Origin: Bacteroidota bacterium
Lineage (GTDB): Bacteria > Bacteroidota > Bacteroidia > Cytophagales > Cytophagaceae
NCBI GenBank assembly: GCA_023458555.1
Contig: JAEWYS010000001.1
Location: 310,001-374,000, forward strand
DNA length: 64,000 nt
Direction of reading: 5' to 3'
In this document: in pieces, positions 14,630-23,800 of the stretch
Layout: each line of letters starts with the position of its first letter
How positions within the stretch are numbered: position 1 is the stretch's first letter
Notes under the pieces: model-generated
What the model saw: the letters and a program-made list of their open reading frames with translations, nothing else
Told to the model about the DNA's origin: nothing
Database searches by the model: none
Position numbers and translations under genes: made by a program

Positions 14630-17275
14630 TTATTTTTTGAAGATTTTTTTTCGGGCTATTCCACTGTCATTTCGCGCTTCTACAATATAAAAGCCGGTAT
14701 GCAGATAGGAAACATTGATCGGAGCTTTCAGTTCATTTCCGTTATACTCTGCTACTTTGATCCCTGTATAGTTTTTAATAATAATGCTACTCCATTGATT
14801 TTCAGATTCTATTACGTGTAGTAAATCTCCACAAGGATTAGGGTACAGATTTAACAATGCATCTCCGGAAAGATTGACAGAAGTAACAACTTCGCTGGAG
14901 TATAGTTGACGTACCGGAATAATTTCTCGGTTAAGGTATTCAGAACTCCAATAAAGCTCTACTGTTGCAAGGCCGCCGTTTTCATAAAATTCGAGTTTTA
15001 TGGGATATAATAATCCCTGTTCTAAATGTATTTTTCCTGTATTTTCCCTTCTGCCTCCATCAACCCAGTCGCTAATTATCATTTCATCGTCAATCCAAAG
15101 ACTGACACCATCATCAGCTGCAGTATAGAATGTATATTCTCCACTAACTATTGGAAGAATCCAGCCTTCAAACCGTATGTAGAAATTATCAACCGGCATC
15201 CCATCCGGATTTCCTGTTTCCCAGTTAAAGTTTACATTACCTTTTGTTGTAATATCTGGTTGATGATTGTTGAATTTGTATTCACTATCATAGTAGTATG
15301 TGTTCAGGCCATCACCGGTTCCCAACTGCTTTATTGAGAAATGAGCAGTAAATGTCGTGTCATTAGGAGAGACGTTAAACATATATATGGGAGCACGCAG
15401 AGTTGGCTTGCCCCAATTTTCAAATGTGTATAAGTAGTCACCTTTGATCGAGTATCTGTCAACATTCAATACACGTGTAATTCCGACAACACTTGTTACA
15501 GTTGTATCTTGTTGTATTTCCTTACCTTCAAGCTTTACGGGTGCTCCCGCTGGTATTGTAGTAATGATAAAGTCGGATTTTTTAGGATACACATCAATAT
15601 GTGAGATTTGAGAAAATCCATGACTGTCAGTTGCTTTTAAATAAACTCTATACCAGACATTCTCGGAAGTTTCACCAATTCTGGGGATTTCATAGGTCAG
15701 TTCATTGCCTGAGGTAGGGAGCATTGCAGGATGTGTATGTGTATCGTGATGAAAATCAATGCTCCATAATAGCTGTGTATTATCCAGTTGACCATCCTCT
15801 GGATCAAAGGCACTTCCTTTCATGTGAATGGTGCTGCCGGCTGTATACTTATCAATACCAGTAGGTAACTCAATATCAGGCACGGGTCTGGTATTATTGA
15901 TTACAGTAAGCGTTGCAGGTATGGAAGCAATACTTTCTACTTCATTGCTGATAGTGACCGTAATGCTCGCATTGTTCATGGAAAGATCCGTATTATTTAT
16001 TACCAGTCGGGAGGAATCTCCGCCAACAATCACTCCGTTCATTTTCCATTCAAAATGTAAAGGTGTTTTGCCAGCCCCAAATACCACGAATTCTGCATTT
16101 TCTCCTACGGCGACTGTCTGGCTCTGAGGCTGTCTGGAGATAAATGGAGCTCCGCTTCCGTTATAACTTATTCGTACAAGGGAACCTTGATTAGTTGATG
16201 TATTATCTCCGACCGAGCCATCTCCGATACCTGCCCTTTGCAGGTAGTATAGCTGGCCATCGTTAGTGACTCGAATGGCTACAAATCGATTGAAATTTGT
16301 ACCAAATGTCTGTACGGAACCGTCTGCAGGATCTAAATAGAGAAGCTCACCACTGCAATAATCTGCAAAGAAATATTTCCCCCAATATTCTTCAGGGAAA
16401 GTATGTAGTTCTGATGGTGTATAAAAGGCAGCGCCAACTATAGCGCATCGCCCCTGATCATGTTTATACGCATATAAAGGACGTTCGTGATCTTCAGGTT
16501 CTGTCTGCCAGGATTGAGGATAACCTTCAATTGTTGGCCAGCCATAGTTTTTTCCCGGCTTTAACAGATTTACTTCTTCGTATTCACCGCCACCCACGTC
16601 ATTAACAAGTATTTGTCCGGTTAGCGGATGCACATCCATGGAAAAAGGGTTCCGGAATCCGTAGGCATAGATTGCTCTGTTTGATCCGCTTAATGTATTG
16701 TAGTATGGATTATCTTCAGGAATAGAACCATCAAGATTGATTCGCATGATTTTCCCGAGTGTGTTGTTCATATTACCTGAGTTTGCAGCATAACCAACTT
16801 CTCCGACAGCTATATACAGCTTACCTGCACTGATGGCCATAGCGCCGCCATTATGAACGGAACCATTATTGATGTGATCGCTTTCGAAGAGAACTAATTC
16901 GCTGCCAGGCAGCGCATAATTGCCACTCGCAGTAAAACGGGAAACTCTGTTGTAACCGTTCGTGGCTGTATAAAATACATACAGATAGTTGTTGAAGTCG
17001 AAATCCGGATCCAGAATGATATTCTGCAGTCCTCGTTCATTATAATTGTCAGCATTAACCTGCAAAAAAGGATCGGGTTGTAAAACTCCTTCATAAATAA
17101 CTTTGATTACTCCGTTTTTCTCCGCAACCAGAACCCGTCCGTCGGGAGTAATGGCAAGACTGACGGGGTCAATGTTTTCAAGTATTACCTGTTCTATAAA
17201 TCCTTCCGGAAGATTGGCTGCGTGGCCTGCAGCCAGCCACCAACTCAGGAATACTGTCAAAAGTAAGCGTCTCAT
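14630..17275 (-). CDS. Secreted PQQ-type sugar dehydrogenase with Ig-like, PA14 and T9SS type A domains
   Basis: The 881-residue protein begins with a signal peptide (MRRLLLTVFLSWWLAAGHAA). Residues about 22-355 form a glucose/sorbosone dehydrogenase-type propeller, with FIEQVILENIDPVSLAITPD, HNGGAMAISAGKLYIAVGE, VGGGEYEEVNLLKPGKNYGW and EEYWGKYFFADYCSGELLYL. An Ig-like domain follows (about 365-460), then linkers and a PA14 sugar-binding domain (about 655-790, with GEYTFYTAADDGVSLWIDD). The last 75 or so residues (LNLYPNPCGDLLHV...VEARNDSGIARKKIFKK) are a T9SS type A sorting signal. The likely role is extracellular oxidation of aldoses or carbohydrate-bound sugars; the substrate is unknown. 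It is a single-gene unit with its own terminator. Confidence 0.9.
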   Translation of the reverse strand: MRRLLLTVFLSWWLAAGHAANLPEGFIEQVILENIDPVSLAITPDGRVLVAEKNGVIKVIYEGVLQPDPFLQVNADNYNERGLQNIILDPDFDFNNYLYVFYTATNGYNRVSRFTASGNYALPGSELVLFESDHINNGSVHNGGAMAISAGKLYIAVGEVGYAANSGNMNNTLGKIMRINLDGSIPEDNPYYNTLSGSNRAIYAYGFRNPFSMDVHPLTGQILVNDVGGGEYEEVNLLKPGKNYGWPTIEGYPQSWQTEPEDHERPLYAYKHDQGRCAIVGAAFYTPSELHTFPEEYWGKYFFADYCSGELLYLDPADGSVQTFGTNFNRFVAIRVTNDGQLYYLQRAGIGDGSVGDNTSTNQGSLVRISYNGSGAPFISRQPQSQTVAVGENAEFVVFGAGKTPLHFEWKMNGVIVGGDSSRLVINNTDLSMNNASITVTISNEVESIASIPATLTVINNTRPVPDIELPTGIDKYTAGSTIHMKGSAFDPEDGQLDNTQLLWSIDFHHDTHTHPAMLPTSGNELTYEIPRIGETSENVWYRVYLKATDSHGFSQISHIDVYPKKSDFIITTIPAGAPVKLEGKEIQQDTTVTSVVGITRVLNVDRYSIKGDYLYTFENWGKPTLRAPIYMFNVSPNDTTFTAHFSIKQLGTGDGLNTYYYDSEYKFNNHQPDITTKGNVNFNWETGNPDGMPVDNFYIRFEGWILPIVSGEYTFYTAADDGVSLWIDDEMIISDWVDGGRRENTGKIHLEQGLLYPIKLEFYENGGLATVELYWSSEYLNREIIPVRQLYSSEVVTSVNLSGDALLNLYPNPCGDLLHVIESENQWSSIIIKNYTGIKVAEYNGNELKAPINVSYLHTGFYIVEARNDSGIARKKIFKK

Positions 17276-17827
17276 GATAATTGTTTTGTAATATAATTAT
17301 GTTTGTTCGTTGTATGAATGTAGTATAGCTAATCCTGTATGGATGGTTAATAAATCGATTAGATTATTCATTTCATTATTAAAGTTCCCAGGAGAGTATG
17401 GATCACATTACAGGCGGGAGGTAGCTATCACATATTTTTTTGCAAAAATAGCTATCATATCATGAAATAGCAACTCAAAATTTTAAAACGGGAAACTGGT
17501 ACCTGCCTTGGCGCAGTCTGTTGTTATAATTAGCCTGTTCCTCGAAAAATAGAATTATATATACTAAAAACATAACTATTTTTTGAAATAGGTCGTATTG
17601 TACTAAAATAATTATACCGGATTTCTGTTAAATAATGAAAAAAAAACAGACCGGCAAATAATAGTATGGCGTGGCCTATTCCCCTTTATTCCCTTAAGCG
17701 GTCGCGTTTCAATTTTAACAGATGGATTATAATAGGTAAAAGCAGATGTTGTTGATAAATCTGTTTTTCCGGGAATCTGCTCTGATAAGAAGTTGATATA
17801 CTTGTTTCTGATTAAAACTAGATCCTA
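17276..17827. other. Intergenic region between divergent secreted-protein genes
   Basis: This 552-base stretch separates the divergently transcribed dehydrogenase and 2773-residue adhesin genes, so it must hold both promoters, but I could not assign a clear -33/-7 pair. It is A/T-rich with several A and T tracts. A direct repeat TAGCTATCA occurs at 17422-17430 and 17449-17457, spaced 27 bases (about 2.6 helical turns). No coding sequence or RNA gene is evident. Confidence 0.5.
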
Positions 17828-20800
17828 ATGCTTATGTATGGCAGAATGATACTTTTGCTGGTATGGGTATTGTCGGGAGTTATATACCATAATTCCTATG
17901 CTCAATGCGGCCCGGAAGATATTACGGTAACCGATTGGTGCGAAAATACCTTTGCAAAATGGGAGTTTGATAATCCGACTCCTAATGCCAGCTATACCTG
18001 GTACAATTATAATGGAGCAACGTATACCCCGGCTGATCTGGATGCCAACGGCCATATTATCAAGCCGGGCTCCGTTCAGCTTGATTCATTAACTATACCG
18101 GAGTTTTATTCTCCTTTTCGGATCCGGGAAGCAGATCTGGCTAATCCTGCGGCAGGAATAGCTTTTACCTATGTAAAAAGGGTAAGGTATAATGCGGTCG
18201 ACCTGCCCGCACCTGTGCCTGCCTTTTCAAACGGTTCGGGCGTTTTTGGTATGAATTTTTCCCTGTCTGAATCAGTGAGGCTAAACTCGGTCAAAGTACC
18301 GGTAATTCTGAATACTCCCGGCAAACAATATAAAATTCAGGTAATGGCCGGGACAACGGGATCTGCGATTTATTCTTTTTCAACCTTGTCAGCAACTCAG
18401 ATAAGCGGAAATCGCTATATCATTGAAGTTCCCGTTAATCTGACACTTCCGGCGGGAAATCATACGCTTACGATTAATGCTAATCCAACAGGCGGTAGCG
18501 GTGTTTCTGTTGACGGCTTGTTATTTTCACCTCAGCAGCCTGCCGCGGAAGTAAAAGGGCCTTTGACTATAGGGGCTGCCTCTGCGAATGTTTCAGGTTC
18601 AAACTACTCAGTCATATATGATTGGGATTTTACAGTTACTTGTGCTCCGGTTAATACGCCTGCGGCAATGAAACAAACGACCGGTTGCTGTCAGCCACCT
18701 GCGAGTCTGGAGCTTTTATCGCTTAATTCCGACAAAAGTGCGATTGTGCATAATGGTTCTGAAAATGCCACGCTGATTGTTGGCTCAGGTGACCCTGCCA
18801 GCTATTTTGCCTGGTATCATAATGGTGTATTTGTTCCGGCAGCCAGTGGTATCGGACAGATAAATCATTCGACGAATCAGACCGGAACCTGGGAAGTCCG
18901 GGAGGTAAGAAACCAGACAGATCTTGATAATCCAAGCTGTTATGCATCCAGAAGCCTGATATTGCATGAACGCAGGATTTTTGCATCAATAGTGTCGGCT
19001 CCTTCCAATAATCCCTTATGTATCGGAGATCAATGGGTGTTGTCAGGTACCGGATCGAATAATCTTACCTGGTCTGCGGGAAGAGGTTCGCTTAGTCCTG
19101 CTACCGGCACATCAACGACTTATACAGCAACAGAAGTAGGTAGTACCACGATCACACTGACGGGGGAGATAATAACCGGCAATCTCATCTTAAACGGTGA
19201 TTTTGAAAATGCGTCTCTTGATCAGTCGATTCCTACTGAAATGCCCTATGCCAGCAATCCGACCGGTACAGACGGTTCATATACGGTTACGGCAGATGCG
19301 CTGAATAACGGAGCCTGGGCTAATTCTGACTGGAATCTCAGTAATCAGCGCCCAACCGTTAAGGGTAATCCCGGAAGGTTTTTGCTGATCAATGGTACGG
19401 AAAATGCTACTTCCAAACCCTTGATATGGGGTCAAAATGTATCAGTAACGGCTGGAAAAGAATATGTTTTTTCCTTTGACATGACTTCTGTGTCGTATAT
19501 CGTTTCCGATAATATGGCTCAGTCATATGGGAATACTCCCACAGCCCCCTGGCGAAATGTTGTTCTGGAGGTATATATTAATGGAGTGCTTCAGGGTACG
19601 GCAAGCACAGATTTCGCAGCAAATGGCGGTTTGGATGCTGTTGGAAAATGGATGAATCATACATTTACATGGACAGCCGGTTCTTCGGAAACTCAGGCAA
19701 CCCTTGAGATTCGGCAGATTACACCCGCTAATGAGCCAAGAGGGTATGATTATGGACTTGATAATATAGCTTTTGGCGGATTTTCAGTCCAGACAGATGA
19801 AATAACTATTGGACCTGTAACGGATTGCTCTTCGATAACTGCATCTGCCAGTGCCTGTATTGATGATACACTGAGCGAGCTGACTGCAACCCTTACCGGT
19901 GGATTGGTTTTTGACCGTTGGGAAAATGAAGCGGGAGCGGTTGTTGGCACGGACAATCCTTTGCGGGTTAAATCAACAGAATCGGAAACGTATACGGCAT
20001 ATGCGTTTCTTGTTGCCGGAAATGTACTGGATAATGGAGACTTTGAGTCAGGCAATGTAGGCTTTATATCAGGATCTCCGGAATATTATTCGTATGTAAC
20101 CAGCATGCCTTCCGGTGCGCACAATTCCTATGTGGTATCAGCTAATACGAATGCTGGCAACGGAGCATGGCTCAATCTGACACCGCCTGTTGGTGGCAGC
20201 AGAATGTTTTCGGCCGATGCGAAAGGCCCTGCTGGCCAGAAAATTATTGCCTGGACTTTTGAGGCGGAAGCCGGGAAGCAATTTTTGTTTTCTGGCTGGG
20301 CTGCAAACCAGCATATTGACTATCAGAATAACCCCAATAATAATACGCCTACCGGATGGATTGGTGTTTCTATTACAGCTGGTACGCCTAATTCCGCTAC
20401 AGATCCTTTGCTGACGGATTTTGACTTGCCAAAAAACAATCTCTGGCATCAGCGTACCGCCATATGGACAGCCCCTTCTACCGGAACATTTACGCTTTAT
20501 CTGAAGGATATGCGGGGATCCAATGGGGGAGGTAACGATTTTGTTCTTGATGACTTTTCATTGTCTCCTATAACGGGTATAATTAAAACTGCAACAGCTA
20601 CCACCCCGGTTTGTAATCCGTGTCTGGGAATTGCTCCGACACTGGCAGATGCGAGTGTCTGCGGAGGAACAGCGTGTTTTACAATTGATACGACAGGTTC
20701 GACTGCCATAGATAATACCGCTTTTGAATGGTATGCGTCTGAGACGGGAGGAAGTATGCTAAGCAGTGCCGGCGGCCAGAATCCGTTTTGCGTAGATGTC

Positions 20801-23800
20801 ACCAGTCTGACCAAATCCGGTTCGGATTATCAGGTCTGGGTAGAAGATAAAAGAATATATGGTGGTATGGTAGGAGCAAAGCCTGCCTGTTCGTACAACT
20901 ACGATAATGTTGATAAATACCATCAGGAAATTGTGGTATATCGGGATATAACCCTGACAGAGCTGAAATTTATGGCTCAGGGTTACAGTCCCGGCAATAA
21001 GACTACAAGACTTCAGGTATACACCCATGATCCTTCCAGAAACAGTTCAAACGGCGGGCCTTCGAATACCATTTACAGACAAGATAATATCGGAGTGACG
21101 TATATGATCGCGGATCAGAATGTACCTGTCGAAGTTACTTATTCCCTGCCTGCCGGGTTTACACTGACAGGTTCACCGGAAGGGACTCGCTACTGGATCC
21201 GTTTGTCAGGAGGGGACCGTGTCGGAACGATTCTTAATTGCGGAGGTCTTCCTGTGACCGATAATGTACCGGATGAACAGATTATCGATTTGCGCAGAAC
21301 GACGGACTATGGCAATAACCCTACGAGTAACAACTTCGGTTCTACCTATGATATTACGTTTGACTACAAATCAAAATTCAGCTGCGGGCGTTTTCTGCTT
21401 ACAGTGCCGGATGTGGAGCATTGTCCCTGTGTTCCACCCGTATCGGTTGATATAAATCCGGCATTTGATAAAGATACCTTGTTGTGTGCAGGATCAAATC
21501 TTACCTTAAGTGCGAGTTATGAGCTGGCTTCCGGGCCTCTGAACGGATATACCTATACCTGGATAAAGAAGACAGGTTCTGTAACAGATACCTTACAGGG
21601 ACCCCTGCCTTTGGCTTCGAGCCCTTTGAATGGAACGCTGACATATAATCTGAATACGATAACAGGATCTGATGCAGGCTTATATATATTGCGTGTTGAA
21701 GATGGAACTGCGGGAAGCAGCGCCTGTTTTGCAGATGATACGCTGGAATTGGTTGTATCTCTTCCAGTCGTTGCTGGTACAATCGGCAGCGATGAAACGA
21801 TCTGCTCCGGCAGTGCGGCATCACTTATAGAAGGAATGACAGTACCGACTTCCGGAACCGGAACCTATTACTATAAATGGGAGCAGTCCGTTGATGGTAC
21901 CACCTGGGCAGAAATATCAGGAGCGACTTTAGAAGATTATGCTCCGGGTGTACTGACATCTACGATGCACTATCGCAGAATTGATTCATCCGGCGTTTGT
22001 CCGGGAGTAGAAACGAATGCGGTTACCATAACCATTGAAGAGCCTGTAGTTGCCGGTACGATCGGCAGTGACGAGACAATCTGCTCCGGCAGTACAGCAT
22101 CACTTATTGAGGGAGCAACAGCGCCGACTGGCGGAACCGGAACCTATTACTATAAATGGGAGCAGTCCGTTGATGGTACTACCTGGACTGCAATATCGGG
22201 AGCAACCTCAGAAGACTATGCTCCTGGCACTCTTACATCTACGATGCACTATCGCAGAATTGATTCATCCGGTGTTTGCCTTGGGGTAACAACGAATGCG
22301 GTTACGATAACCATTGAAGAGCCAGTTGTTGCCGGTACAATCGGTAGCGATGAAACCATCTGTTCCGGCAGTGCGGCATCACTTATAGAAGGAATGACAG
22401 TACCGACTTCCGGAACCGGAACCTATTATTATAAGTGGGAGCAATCCGTTGATGGTACCACTTGGACAGAAATATCAGGAGCAACCTCGGAAGATTACGC
22501 TCCGGGTGTACTGACATCGACTATGCACTATCGTCGGATCGATTCATCAGGTATTTGTCCGGGCATAGCGACGAATGCGGTTACCATAACCATTGAAGAG
22601 CCAGTCGTTGCCGGTACCATTGGTAGCGACGAAACAATCTGCTCCGGCAGTACAGCGTCACTTATCGAAGGAGCAACAGCGCCAACCGGCGGAACGGGAA
22701 CCTATACGTACCAGTGGGAGCAATCCGCTGATGGCATGAGCTGGACTGCAATATCGGGCGCAATCTCGGAAGACTATGCTCCTGGTGCATTGACATCAAC
22801 CATGCATTATCGACGTCTTGATTTGTCGGGCGCCTGCCCGGGTATAGCAACCAATACTATAACAATAACGGTAGAGGAGCCTGTTGTTGCCGGTACCATT
22901 GGCAGCGATGAAACGATCTGTTCCGGTAGTACGGCATCCCTTATAGAAGGAATAACAGCGCCAACCGGCGGAACGGGAACCTATACGTACCAGTGGGAGC
23001 AATCCGCTGATGGCACGAGCTGGACTGCAATATCGGGAGCAACTTCGGAAGACTATGCTCCTGGCGCATTGACCCCAACGACACATTTTCGAAGAATCGA
23101 TTTGTCCGGAGTATGCCCGGAAGTGGCGACCAATATGGTCACTATAACTATAGAAGCGCCTGTTGTTGCCGGCACCATTGGTAGTGACGAGACAATCTGC
23201 TCCGGCAGTACGGCATCACTTATCGAGGGAGCGACAGCACCAACCGGCGGAACCGGAATCTATACGTACCAGTGGGAGCAATCCGCTGACGGCACGAGCT
23301 GGACTGCAATATCGGGAACAACTTCGGAAGATTACGCTCCTGGCGCATTGACCTCAACGACACATTTTCGAAGAATCGATTTGTCCGGAGTATGTCCGGA
23401 AGTGGCGACCAATATGGTCACTATAACCATAGAAGAGCCAGTTGTTGCCGGCACCATTGGTAGTGATGAAACAATCTGTGCTGGCAGTACAGCATCACTT
23501 ATAGAAGGAATAACAGCCTCAACCGGCGGTACCGGCACTTATACGTACCAGTGGGAGCAATCCGTTGACGGTACGAACTGGGCTGCGATATCGGGAGCGA
23601 CCTCGGTAGATTATGCACCCGGTACCCTAAGCTCAACGATGCATTACCGTCGAATCGATTTATCCGGAGTTTGTCCGGGAGTGGAAACGAATGCGGTTAC
23701 TATAACCATTGAGGAGCCAGTTGTTGCCGGCACCATTGGTAGTGATGAAACCATCTGTGCTGGCAGTACAGCATCACTTATAGAAGGAATAACAGCCTCA

